The translations under genes were made by a program, and so were the position numbers. This document shows positions 16,924 through 24,360 of a stretch of 64,000 nucleotides of DNA, piece by piece; position 1 is the stretch's first letter; the number at the start of each line of letters is the position of its first letter. The notes under the pieces are model-generated. The model worked only from the letters and a program-made list of their open reading frames with translations. It was not told the DNA's origin and searched no databases. The DNA is from Novosphingobium guangzhouense (GTDB lineage Bacteria; Pseudomonadota; Alphaproteobacteria; Sphingomonadales; Sphingomonadaceae): NCBI RefSeq assembly GCF_002896965.1, contig NZ_LYMM01000026.1:1-64000 (forward strand), given 5' to 3'.

Positions 16924-18250
16924 AGACACCCTCCAGGAAGACGATTTCGACATCGACGCCGGTCGGCATTTCGATGACAGGCTGGTACTGTTCGGCGCGC
17001 TCGATCAGGTACTTGCTGACCATGTCGCCGGTCTGCGAGACGCCCTCGCCAAGGCCGCCTTTGGCGATGTCTCCCATCGACAGATCCTGGCGTTTGCCGT
17101 CGACGATGACGTTGGGCTGCGTGAGGGCGTTGTTGGAGTTGGCCGCAAAGCCTCGACCGAAGCCGCCGACGAGGCCAGCGATGAATGCCTGGCTGATAAG
17201 GCTGCCCTCGCGGCTGACGACACGGCCGCGAACGCCCGTCTTGCCGCCAAAGGCGATGAAGCCCTTGACCTCGGATACGGCGTAGCGCCCACCCGGCTGC
17301 GGGCAGGTCATCTTCTGCAGCTTGACGTAGACCTTCTCGCTCGACAATTCGCCGCGCGCCGCGCCGTTGATGAGGCAACCCTGAATCTTGGTCGTCAGCA
17401 GCTTGCCATTCTGCAGCACCGACCGCGCAGGCCCGGTGACACGCAAGACAACCGGGAGCGGATCGGTCTGGCTCTGTACGCCTGCGGCAGCATCCACACC
17501 CACGATAACCTTGGCGGTCGCGAAGCTGTTGGGCGGCAGATAGTTCGGGCTATCGGTGTAGACCGTGTTGCCCTTCTCGACCTTTTTGGCATTGCCCGTC
17601 TCACCGCTGTTGAAGGAGACCATTTTGACTTCGCTGGACCGGCCACCCCCAGAATTGGCTGCGGGCGAGTCCGGTCCAACTGCGCCACCAGCGTCAGGAC
17701 GCTGATAAGTCGGTGAGTTCGGTCCATAAAGGGCGGCGGGACCGGGCGGTGGAGCCACCGGCGTCGCCCGCTCGTTGATCTGGCGCCGGAGCTGCTCGTT
17801 CTCGGTCTGGTAGGCACTGACCACCCGCTGTCCATCGACCGTCATGGACTGGTTTTGTGCGCGCAGCGCCTCGATCTGCTCGGATAGCTGCGCAACCTTG
17901 GCATTGGTGCCGCCGACCGACTTGAGCTGGTTCTCCTGGCTCTGGAAGCGGTTTTCCGACTGCGCCATCCACTCCTGCTCGGAGAGATTGCGGTTCATCA
18001 TGTCCTTGGTCGAAACCTGAACGTCCTCGATCTCGTCGTCGGCATGGCCTGCGACCTTCCCGTTGTCGGAGAAGATCCACATGCTTGCCGCGACGACACC
18101 GACAACCGCGACCCCGCTCAGAAGCATGCGCTGCTTGCGGCGCGTCTCGGTGTTGCCGTCGAGTTCATTGCCGACCGGCGAAACGCCATCGCCCCCTTCC
18201 GGGCCATCGAGCGATTTGCGCGAGCGCGAGAAGATACCCTTCAAGTCCAT
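16910..18250 (-). CDS. traB: TraB, VirB10-like scaffold of the transfer channel
   Basis: 446-aa TraB family protein (F TraB 475 aa). Layout is typical: short cytoplasmic N-terminus, one membrane helix near residues 43-60 (LLSGVAVVGVVAASMWIF), a coiled-coil stretch with Gln/Glu heptads around residues 100-160, a Pro-rich segment (ATPVAPPPGPAALYGP), then the conserved C-terminal beta-barrel domain (LPPNSFATAKVIVGVDA, QGCLINGAARGELSSEKVYVKL, GFGRGFA). Known role: spans the envelope and joins inner-membrane and outer-membrane parts of the channel with TraK and TraV. Follows traK with a 3-base gap. Confidence 0.94.
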   Translation of the reverse strand: MDLKGIFSRSRKSLDGPEGGDGVSPVGNELDGNTETRRKQRMLLSGVAVVGVVAASMWIFSDNGKVAGHADDEIEDVQVSTKDMMNRNLSEQEWMAQSENRFQSQENQLKSVGGTNAKVAQLSEQIEALRAQNQSMTVDGQRVVSAYQTENEQLRRQINERATPVAPPPGPAALYGPNSPTYQRPDAGGAVGPDSPAANSGGGRSSEVKMVSFNSGETGNAKKVEKGNTVYTDSPNYLPPNSFATAKVIVGVDAAAGVQSQTDPLPVVLRVTGPARSVLQNGKLLTTKIQGCLINGAARGELSSEKVYVKLQKMTCPQPGGRYAVSEVKGFIAFGGKTGVRGRVVSREGSLISQAFIAGLVGGFGRGFAANSNNALTQPNVIVDGKRQDLSMGDIAKGGLGEGVSQTGDMVSKYLIERAEQYQPVIEMPTGVDVEIVFLEGVYVRN

Positions 18251-18253
18251 GGC

Positions 18254-19066
18254 TCAGTTCCCGGTGCGAGAGACAAGGTACGCGGTCGTGACCTTGCCGG
18301 GCGCGAGGCGCGGCTCGGCGATCGAAACCGCAAGCGAGGAAGCCGGCGCAACGCTGGCCTCGGTAAGGGTCGTTTCCTGCGCGCCCTTGTTCTCGATGCG
18401 CAGGACGCGGCCGGTCATTTCCGAACCGCGATATTCGGCGATCATCTGGACCTTGAGGTCGCCCACGTAGACGGGACGCAGCGAGCGCTGGCGCATTTCG
18501 TAGCCATCGACGATCTGACCGCCGTACATCGCCTGCACCAGCTCGATCGCCCGATCCTGCGAACTTGCCTGCTGGACGTTCTGCGGTCCTGCCTCGGCGG
18601 CATCGGCCTTGGCGATTGCCGGGTTAGAGATAAACACCTGCACCGCCTGATCGCCCGCAATGCGGCAGATGAACTTGTAGACATAGCCGCGCTTGGAGGT
18701 CGCGAAGAACGACAGGGCAGGGCGGGCAAAGCCATCGGGCACCGACAGGTAGATGTCGCCGCGCACCGGCTCGTTGACCACGCTAAAATCGTCTGCCGGG
18801 TTGCCCGTGTTGATCTTCGAGACAGACGCGAACTCGTCCTCAACAAGGCTGATTCGGGTCAGATCGCGCGCCGAGGCGCTGCATTCAACCTGGCTGCCGT
18901 CCGAAGCCATCAGCGTCTGGTCGCCCAGCGCCATCGCAGGCGCCGAAATGCCCATTGCCGACGCGGCAATGAGCAAGGCGCCCGTCGTGCGGCTTACGAT
19001 GCACATGCGCGAGCAAAGTGCGGCGCCGGCGATGGCCGAGCCGATCAGGTATTGGGTGGGTGTCAT
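18254..19066 (-). CDS. traK: TraK, secretin-like outer-membrane channel protein
   Basis: 270-aa TraK family protein (F TraK 242 aa; VirB9-like). Overlaps traE by four bases (ATGA). A signal sequence is present, best read from the internal Met at residue 21 (MCIVSRTTGALLIAASAMGISAPAMA), so the real start may be there. The C-terminal beta-rich domain (PVYVGDLKVQMIAEYRGSEMTGRVLRIENKG) is characteristic. Known role: with TraB and TraV it forms the core pore in the outer membrane. Confidence 0.9.
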   Translation of the reverse strand: MTPTQYLIGSAIAGAALCSRMCIVSRTTGALLIAASAMGISAPAMALGDQTLMASDGSQVECSASARDLTRISLVEDEFASVSKINTGNPADDFSVVNEPVRGDIYLSVPDGFARPALSFFATSKRGYVYKFICRIAGDQAVQVFISNPAIAKADAAEAGPQNVQQASSQDRAIELVQAMYGGQIVDGYEMRQRSLRPVYVGDLKVQMIAEYRGSEMTGRVLRIENKGAQETTLTEASVAPASSLAVSIAEPRLAPGKVTTAYLVSRTGN

Positions 19067-19635
19067 GACAGCCCGCCTTTCTTCTTTTCAGGCTGGACCA
19101 TCCCGAAGCCGATCAGCTTCAGGGAGAGCCCCGAATATTCCCAGCTGAACTGGAAGGTGCGAATGTCGCTGGAAACCACCTTCTGGCCGACCACCGTGTT
19201 GAGCTTGCCGGTGACGGTTGATCGCAGGTTCGCGCTGTCGATCTCCATCGACTGGATCTGGAAATACTGCGAGATGCTCGAGCCGCGCTGCTCATTGACG
19301 ATTTCCAGCAGGTCCGCCTTGATCTTGCCCTGCGCGCGCGGCGACACGATCTCGAGCACCGACTTCATCCAGTAGTCGAGACTGCCCGGTGAGCGATCCA
19401 GCGTCAGGATGGCAGTGTCACGGGTCATCAGCTCCAGATACTCGCGCGAGACGCCCGCACTCGACAGCGTCAGAGGCGAGCGCAGGACAGGCTGGAGCAC
19501 GATTTCGCGGCTGCGCGTGACCGAAAAGAGGAGGAGGAGGGCGACGACGCCTGCAAGAACGAGCGCAGTTACCCCGAGCATGTTACGTTGGCGCAGGATG
19601 CGTTGGCTCTGCGCGTGCTGATAAGAAAATTCCAT
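19063..19635 (-). CDS. traE: TraE, inner-membrane pilus assembly protein
   Basis: 190-aa TraE family protein, almost exactly the F TraE length (188 aa). One N-terminal membrane helix (LGVTALVLAGVVALLLLFSV), then the conserved SREYLELMTRDTAILTLDRSP region and the C-terminal beta-sheet domain ending FSWEYSGLSLKLIGFGMV. VirB8-like in topology; required for pilus assembly. Separated from traL by one base and coupled to traK by an ATGA overlap. Confidence 0.93.
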   Translation of the reverse strand: MEFSYQHAQSQRILRQRNMLGVTALVLAGVVALLLLFSVTRSREIVLQPVLRSPLTLSSAGVSREYLELMTRDTAILTLDRSPGSLDYWMKSVLEIVSPRAQGKIKADLLEIVNEQRGSSISQYFQIQSMEIDSANLRSTVTGKLNTVVGQKVVSSDIRTFQFSWEYSGLSLKLIGFGMVQPEKKKGGLS

Positions 19636-19636
19636 G

Positions 19637-19927
19637 TCAGCCCACCATCAGTCGAAGGTAGGAAGGCGGCGTGGCCCGCAGCGACGGAAACCCGCCCGGC
19701 AGGTGCCAGTATGCGAGATGGATCAGCCACGATGTTGCCCGTCCCGCCTTGGCTTTCCGCAAAGCCCACCATCCCAGGACGGCAAAGCCAATCCCGATGA
19801 CAATGTGTTGGGACAGGATTCCCCAGATGAACGGGAGAACCATCGCGAGAAACTCATCAAGCGTCCAGAAGCCGATCAACTCGGGATCATCCAGATGAGA
19901 GGGGATCACATACTTGTCGGCCGCCAT
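19637..19927 (-). CDS. traL: TraL, inner-membrane pilus assembly protein
   Basis: 96-aa TraL (F TraL 91 aa; VirB3-like). The N-terminal motif YVIPSHLDDPELIGFWTLDEF is diagnostic, followed by two hydrophobic segments (LAMVLPFIWGILS; IVIGIGFAVLGWWAL) and a Trp/His-containing tail (LIHLAYWHLP). Known role: membrane partner of TraC in pilin polymerisation. With TraC truncated in this plasmid its partner is lacking. Precedes traE directly. Confidence 0.94.
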   Translation of the reverse strand: MAADKYVIPSHLDDPELIGFWTLDEFLAMVLPFIWGILSQHIVIGIGFAVLGWWALRKAKAGRATSWLIHLAYWHLPGGFPSLRATPPSYLRLMVG

Positions 19928-19983
19928 GCCATGCCACCTTCCAAAAGGTGCCGGCGAAGCTGCTACTTCGCCGGCGTTCGGGA

Positions 19984-20304
19984 TCAGATCGTGGCGGTGA
20001 CGGTAGAGGTGACGATCGGAATGCCGGTGCCAGCGCCCACGCCGACGCCGACCGGGATCGCGACCTGGCCGAGGCTGAAACGGCCCGAGGCGAGACCGAC
20101 GATACCGCCCGCGAGCGAGAGCACCGTGATGATCTTGCCGCCCGAACCTTCGAGGAAGCCGGTGAACTGCGTCAGCGCGGTGTCGAAGGTGGTGTCGGCG
20201 CCGGCGAAAGCCGGACCGGCGAATGCAACGGCAGCAGCGGCAAGGCCGATGACTGCGGCTGCGGTGGCTTCACGGCTCACGCCGCGGTTGAGCAGGGTCT
20301 TCAT
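19984..20304 (-). CDS. traA: TraA, F-type pilin precursor
   Basis: 106-aa pilin precursor, first gene of the tra operon. The start is ATG 20304 with GGAGAC ten bases upstream; the longer frame to 20496 runs into the repeat array and is not real. A long leader (residues ~1-38, ending FAGPAFAGA) is followed by a small mature pilin of about 68 residues with two hydrophobic segments (IITVLSLAGGIVGLASG; AIPVGVGVGAGTGIPIV), the pattern of F pilin. A gap of 56 bases to traL is the only sizeable one in the upstream half of the operon. Confidence 0.88.
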   Translation of the reverse strand: MKTLLNRGVSREATAAAVIGLAAAAVAFAGPAFAGADTTFDTALTQFTGFLEGSGGKIITVLSLAGGIVGLASGRFSLGQVAIPVGVGVGAGTGIPIVTSTVTATI

Positions 20305-20479
20305 ATAAGAGTCTCCTTCAATCGAGCGCATTTCAGCGCGCCCAAGAGAAGGCTGCGAAACACCCAGGAACGGGATCAAGCTGGAATGGTCGGAACGAAT
20401 AAGGAGTTCTGCTATTTTCTTGTGACCGGATGAATTAGCTCGCCGAATCACTGTCTCGGTCCGCGATGGCGGACTCCGA

Positions 20480-20574
20480 TCCTCAATTGAGGACAACCGT
20501 CCTCATCTCAGGACGGCCATCCTTGTCCGGGGACGCGGGTCCTTGAACCGGGACCCGTGTCCCTACCCTAGGAC
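20480..20574. repeat. Array of five 15-bp dyads with 20-bp period (iteron/operator array)
   Basis: Five copies of TCCY-N6-RGGAC start at 20480, 20500, 20520, 20540 and 20560, separated by exactly five bases each. The first two are near-perfect palindromes (TCCTCAATTGAGGAC and TCCTCATCTCAGGAC). Half-match TCC at 20460 and GTCC at 20587 extend the rhythm. It lies between traA (minus) and the gene at 20733 (plus), outside any gene. Twenty bases is close to two helical turns, as in replication iterons or multi-site operators. Confidence 0.85.
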
Positions 20575-20595
20575 GCCCTGTCTCGCGTCCGATAA

Positions 20596-20612
20596 AGGCG
20601 TATTGAACGCCT
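20596..20612. promoter_or_regulatory. Inverted repeat beside the dyad array
   Basis: AGGCGT and ACGCCT flank a five-base loop, giving a six-pair stem. It stands between the dyad array and the DnaA-box-like site, in the same non-coding control region. Confidence 0.5.
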
Positions 20613-20617
20613 AGCTG

Positions 20618-20626
20618 TGTTGATAA
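20618..20626 (-). promoter_or_regulatory. DnaA-box-like site
   Basis: On the minus strand the bases read TTATCAACA, eight of nine identical to the consensus DnaA box TTATCCACA. One such match in a 430-base intergenic region is weak alone, but it sits about 45 bases from the dyad array and supports an origin of replication there. Confidence 0.45.
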
Positions 20627-20732
20627 AGGGCCGTCGCCCGCACTGGTGATTGGAAAATTGGCGTTTTGACGTACTGTGGCAAGTCAGGGAGTAACGGGAC
20701 CGATGATTCGACCGTCGGGGTGGTGAGTAATC

Positions 20733-21194
20733 ATGGATCATGAGAAGAATATCTATCGCATTGATGTTTCTGAATACTATTTCAGGATGACAACTGAATG
20801 TATTCGTCTCCATTCGAACCTGCGGCATCGATATGCGGCATTAAACGACGTTGTTGATGACCGAGTTAAATTTGCGGAGGGCGCTTGTCGTAACCACCCA
20901 CCTTCAACGCTCAAAGAGCATCTCAAGCTAATACCTGCTAAAGGAAACATACCTCTCGAAATTGAGATATTGGAAACGAACGCTGGGAAGATAAACGACG
21001 TAGCCATCGATCTTTCATCGATCATAGGGACTTCGGTTGGTTTTTCTGAGGCGCTTTCAGTAATCATGTTTGACTTTATGGTAGAGGCTAATCGAACAGA
21101 AGTTCTTACTAAGATCGGATTTACGTCGCAGGAAGCGGCGAGGTACCGGCAGTTACTAAAGCCAAATGCTCCCGGAGTTAAATCCATTAACTGA
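20733..21194 (+). CDS. Hypothetical protein, divergent from tra operon
   Basis: 153 aa, no family recognised. Noticeably more AT-rich than the genes around it, with codons such as ATA, AAA and TTA that are rare elsewhere in the window, suggesting a different origin. Soluble, mostly helical with charged stretches; a hydrophobic patch near residues 95-120 (GTSVGFSEALSVIMFDFMVEA) is too polar for a clear membrane helix. Lies just downstream of the dyad array, so it could be the DNA-binding partner of that array; untested. Ribosome binding site weak (GGTGG at about 12 bases). Confidence 0.6.
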   Translation: MDHEKNIYRIDVSEYYFRMTTECIRLHSNLRHRYAALNDVVDDRVKFAEGACRNHPPSTLKEHLKLIPAKGNIPLEIEILETNAGKINDVAIDLSSIIGTSVGFSEALSVIMFDFMVEANRTEVLTKIGFTSQEAARYRQLLKPNAPGVKSIN

Positions 21195-21298
21195 CGGGCC
21201 ATTATTATTTCTGACCAATTGCCGCATTGCAGTTGCGAAGGGTTTGCAATCGCTCGCTCTTTGAGTAACCCTGCGGGGGCATTACCGGAGGATTGGCG

Positions 21299-21811
21299 AT
21301 GGGGGCACCAACAACCGAAGGGGATTTCCCTGTTAAAGGCGAGGTCCAATCGTTTGGTTTCGTTGACTATGTTCGATGGCGAATGGGCCAAGAGGGACTA
21401 CATTACCGCGATCTTGCGGTCAGGGCCGGACTTTCAAAGTCCCGCACCCACACTGTGTTTCACCCGGAACCCTCCAAGCGAAGACCTATCTACATTTACG
21501 AGTTCCACGCGGTGGCTGCTGCTTTGGATCTTTCGCCGCTAGAGGCAGCACTGGTTAGCGACCTGTGTGCTGGGGGTGGTGTCGACACGGAAGGTGTCGA
21601 AACTGAGGTCAAATTCTATGCCGGCATCATCAACCGCTTCCGAAAGGAAATGCGACAGATGATGGAACGCATTGCAAGCCTCGAGTGGAATGACGTCCGG
21701 CCTGCGCACGGTGACTTGATCATCGAGCGTGTCTGGGCGCAAGTCGAGGACGCGTATTCCGACGTCGCGGATAGAAAGGAACTTCGCCGCCTCAGGAACG
21801 ATGAAATTTAA
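21299..21811 (+). CDS. HTH (XRE-like) transcriptional regulator
   Basis: 170 aa. The start at ATG 21299 is set by GGAGG eight bases upstream. Residues ~20-70 look like a Cro/C1-type helix-turn-helix: HYRDLAVRAGLSKSRTHTVFH gives helix-turn-recognition helix, followed by LDLSPLEAALVSDL. The C-terminal half is a charged helical region, possibly for dimerisation. Such regulators near traA often control transfer genes; role here is inference. Bases 21195-21298 contain only its leader. Confidence 0.65.
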   Translation: MGAPTTEGDFPVKGEVQSFGFVDYVRWRMGQEGLHYRDLAVRAGLSKSRTHTVFHPEPSKRRPIYIYEFHAVAAALDLSPLEAALVSDLCAGGGVDTEGVETEVKFYAGIINRFRKEMRQMMERIASLEWNDVRPAHGDLIIERVWAQVEDAYSDVADRKELRRLRNDEI

Positions 21812-22107
21812 TGCATACTGCGAATAGCTGTTTCTTGTACCGATCGATCATAGCCCGGCTATAGATAGATCAACGTCTGCATCCCGTAGTGACTAGACTG
21901 TCAGGAGTCTAATTTCTTCGAAGTGGTCGCAGAGAACCCGGCGTGGCCGCCGTTTCAGCAATTTCGTTTGTTGCAATACCACTGCTGCACTCATGGAGCG
22001 CAGGCAGCGCATTCGCTTGCCGTCGTTGCGGCTGCGGAAACTTTCACTTTCTAAGATGCTATCTTTTACAGTCAGGAGCTTTTTGGCCGTGACCAAATAA
22101 AGGAAAA

Positions 22108-22125
22108 CCCGGCGCTAAGGCCGGG
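22108..22125 (-). terminator. Rho-independent terminator (minus direction)
   Basis: Stem CCCGGC/GCCGGG with a six-base loop; read on the minus strand it is followed by TTTTCCTTTATTT. It would end leftward transcripts. The stretch 21812-22294 around it has no gene that looks real. Confidence 0.55.
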
Positions 22126-22139
22126 CATCCCAATTTCAG

Positions 22140-22156
22140 CGATCGCTTAGCGATCG
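22140..22156. promoter_or_regulatory. Perfect palindrome CGATCGC-TTA-GCGATCG
   Basis: Seven-base arms around a three-base centre, 140 bases upstream of the HTH gene at 22295. Could be an operator for that protein or a small hairpin in its leader. No other gene is seen between 21812 and 22294. Confidence 0.45.
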
Positions 22157-22294
22157 GAGATGTCAGCGGCGCCAACCGCAAACGGTCTCAGTTACAAGGC
22201 CTGACATAGCCGATCCCGATCCCCGATACAAGGATGCGCGTTTCGCGCCACGGAATCTCTTTGCCAGGTCCGGCCTCCAACAAGGAGGAAGGCG

Positions 22295-23092
22295 ATGGGG
22301 ATCTATGCTGTAGGCGACACGGCACGAAGTGTGCTGTCCGGCGTCCCTGTAAATACCGAGAAGTCCCGCTCCGGCGCGAAGCATCGCACCGGGGCGCCCG
22401 TCAGGGCGGGCAGCCTCGAGGCGAACACCTTTGAGGACACATTCTTCCAGGTGCCGAGCAAGGGCGAACCGGATCGCATGCTCAAAATGGCCGAGCAAGC
22501 GCTCGATGCCGGCAAAAAGCTGCTGCGCGAGTACAAGGCAGGGTTGCGCACTCTTACCGCATCAGAGAGGTTGATCACGACCCTCACAGCCTCGGCGGTG
22601 CGGATCTATAAAGAGCTGACCAAGCTGGCGCGCCTTTGTGACGGCAAGATCTATCCCAGCTACGACCATCTTGTTGAGGCTACCGGCCTCGGCCGTTCGA
22701 CTGTAAGGCGCGCTCTGGCCGTGCTGGAAGCCATCGGCTTCATCATCCGGCAGCGCCGATTCAAACGGATTGAAGCCAATGGACCTGGCCCCCGTTTCAA
22801 GCAGACTTCCAACGTCTACCGCCTCCTGACGCCAAAGAGCGTGCGTCGCTATACGCCACGCTGGATGCGCGCTGCGCCGACACCTGTCGATGATGACTGG
22901 CGCCGTTCGGATGAGGCCGAGCAGGTCAGTGCCATGGTCGCGTCCCTGTCCTGCAAGGAATTTGCTGAATTGGCGATTGGTGGCGCCATTGGCGGCGTGC
23001 TCGCCAAGCTCGGTGCCGCGATCGACAATAAGGATGACCGCGATCGCCGGGCCTCTGCGAGGGCTAAGGCGGCCATTTCATGCGCTTTCTAG
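22295..23092 (+). CDS. Plasmid winged-helix protein, possible replication initiator
   Basis: 265 aa with an excellent AAGGAGG ribosome binding site. The middle (residues ~85-170) is a winged helix: YPSYDHLVEATGLGRSTVRRALAVLEAIGFIIRQRRF has the helix-turn-recognition helix and wing, like HTH_36/GntR-type domains used in plasmid replication initiators. The N-terminus is disordered and basic; the C-terminus has an Ala/Gly-rich helix (AIGGAIGGVLAKLGAAI). Its place near the dyad array makes a Rep role plausible but there is no direct proof; a transcription regulator is the alternative. Confidence 0.65.
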   Translation: MGIYAVGDTARSVLSGVPVNTEKSRSGAKHRTGAPVRAGSLEANTFEDTFFQVPSKGEPDRMLKMAEQALDAGKKLLREYKAGLRTLTASERLITTLTASAVRIYKELTKLARLCDGKIYPSYDHLVEATGLGRSTVRRALAVLEAIGFIIRQRRFKRIEANGPGPRFKQTSNVYRLLTPKSVRRYTPRWMRAAPTPVDDDWRRSDEAEQVSAMVASLSCKEFAELAIGGAIGGVLAKLGAAIDNKDDRDRRASARAKAAISCAF

Positions 23093-23153
23093 CGTGAGGT
23101 TCATTGTGGCGCTCAACCGCTCACCAATTTATATTAGTATAAGGATTAATGGA

Positions 23154-23173
23154 GTTGGCCTAAGTCGGCCAAC
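23154..23173. promoter_or_regulatory. Inverted repeat downstream of HTH gene
   Basis: GTTGGCC and GGCCAAC around a six-base loop, sixty bases after the stop of the HTH gene. It may act as a terminator-like hairpin though no T-run follows. Nothing else is seen in 23093-23357. Confidence 0.35.
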
Positions 23174-23357
23174 GCACCGATCTGACGATCCAAGGCCGAA
23201 ACACCAGCATCCTAAAGAAGCCCCATCGCAATGCCGCACCCGCAGGAGTGTCGGCTACGCCGCCACGTGCTCCCAGGGGGAGCATGCGTCTTCTTCCGCC
23301 CTCTTTTCGTGCCCTCGCGCTAAACGAGGGGTCAGAAAGGCGCGAAATCGAAAGGGA

Positions 23358-24248
23358 TCAGAACGCGGCTACCGATACAGTGCGGCCTTTGGGCTCGGGC
23401 ACGAAACTGGCCTGTTGCTGACCCGCGCCATAACGACGCAGCCGCGCCCAATTATCGAGGATGGTCGCAACGTAGCCCTGCGTTTCCCTGATCCGGGGAA
23501 CAACCCCGCCCTTAATCCGGCCCGGCCCGGCATTATAGGCCGCCAGCGCCAGATGCACCTGCCCGAACCTGTCGAGTTGGGTCCGCAGATAACGAGCGCC
23601 GCCGCGCAGATTTTGGACCGGATCATAGGGATTGACCCCAAGTTGCGCTGCGGTCCCCGGCATCAATTGCGCCAGGCCGTAGGCTTTCATTCTTGAGATC
23701 GCCGCTGGATTATACCGGCTCTCCTGAATGATCATCGCGTCGAACAGGCCCGTCGGAATGCCATGCTCGCAGGCGATCGCGCTCATCATCCCGTAATAGG
23801 CTGCGCGGCGCGCCTCAGCATCGGGCTTCAGGAACCCTGCCGGACGATAGGGGATCGAGGCGCATCCCGGTGTGTAAGGCACCGAGGCAAGCGTGGGATA
23901 CTGTCCCTTCATCCACCCCGGCACCGCGATCGAGGAAACCGGCGCAACGGCCGCCGCAGCCAGATCATAGGAACCGGCAAGATCGGGCTGATCGACCACA
24001 GGCGCGCTAAACTCCTGCCCCATCTGATATTCGACATAGCGGCGCGACAGGTCATGCACGCGAAACGCTTCTGGAATCCCTGCGTCAGGTGCAGCAATCG
24101 ACCTCTCTGCGGGGGCGTCTGCAGCCGGGGCCGGTTGTCCCATGACGACAAGTTCCACCTTGCGCGTCTTTTTTACTTCGCCAGCGCTCACACTATTGGG
24201 AATGACGCACAGTAACGCGACCAGACCTGATGCTCGATGTACTCGCAT
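23358..24248 (-). CDS. Lytic transglycosylase (VirB1-like)
   Basis: 296-aa periplasmic SLT-domain enzyme that cleaves peptidoglycan glycan strands so the transfer channel can pass. N-terminal signal peptide (SGLVALLCVIPNSVSAG). The catalytic domain occupies the C-terminal half: IPTGLFDAMIIQESRYNP carries the catalytic Glu, followed by the family motifs AYGLAQLMPGTA, NLRGGARYLR and LALAAYNAGPGRI. Divergent from the DUF1173 gene. Placement near the tra genes fits the usual conjugation-linked transglycosylase. Confidence 0.9.
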   Translation of the reverse strand: MRVHRASGLVALLCVIPNSVSAGEVKKTRKVELVVMGQPAPAADAPAERSIAAPDAGIPEAFRVHDLSRRYVEYQMGQEFSAPVVDQPDLAGSYDLAAAAVAPVSSIAVPGWMKGQYPTLASVPYTPGCASIPYRPAGFLKPDAEARRAAYYGMMSAIACEHGIPTGLFDAMIIQESRYNPAAISRMKAYGLAQLMPGTAAQLGVNPYDPVQNLRGGARYLRTQLDRFGQVHLALAAYNAGPGRIKGGVVPRIRETQGYVATILDNWARLRRYGAGQQQASFVPEPKGRTVSVAAF

Positions 24249-24360
24249 ATGAACCCTCCAACGCCTTGATGAGATAATTGGAGTTCAGAGGCTTTGCCCT
24301 TGTCAACGCGGCGATCCTCACGAACACTTTTTTTGAAAAAGGCTTTGGAAGGCTTCCGGC

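Noticed and set aside
20471..20590. CRISPR array
   Set aside because: The repeat period is 20 bp with 5-bp spacers, too short for CRISPR, and no cas genes are present.
21893..22096. 67-aa frame on the minus strand
   Set aside because: Begins at a TTG without a ribosome binding site and resembles no protein; treated as non-coding.
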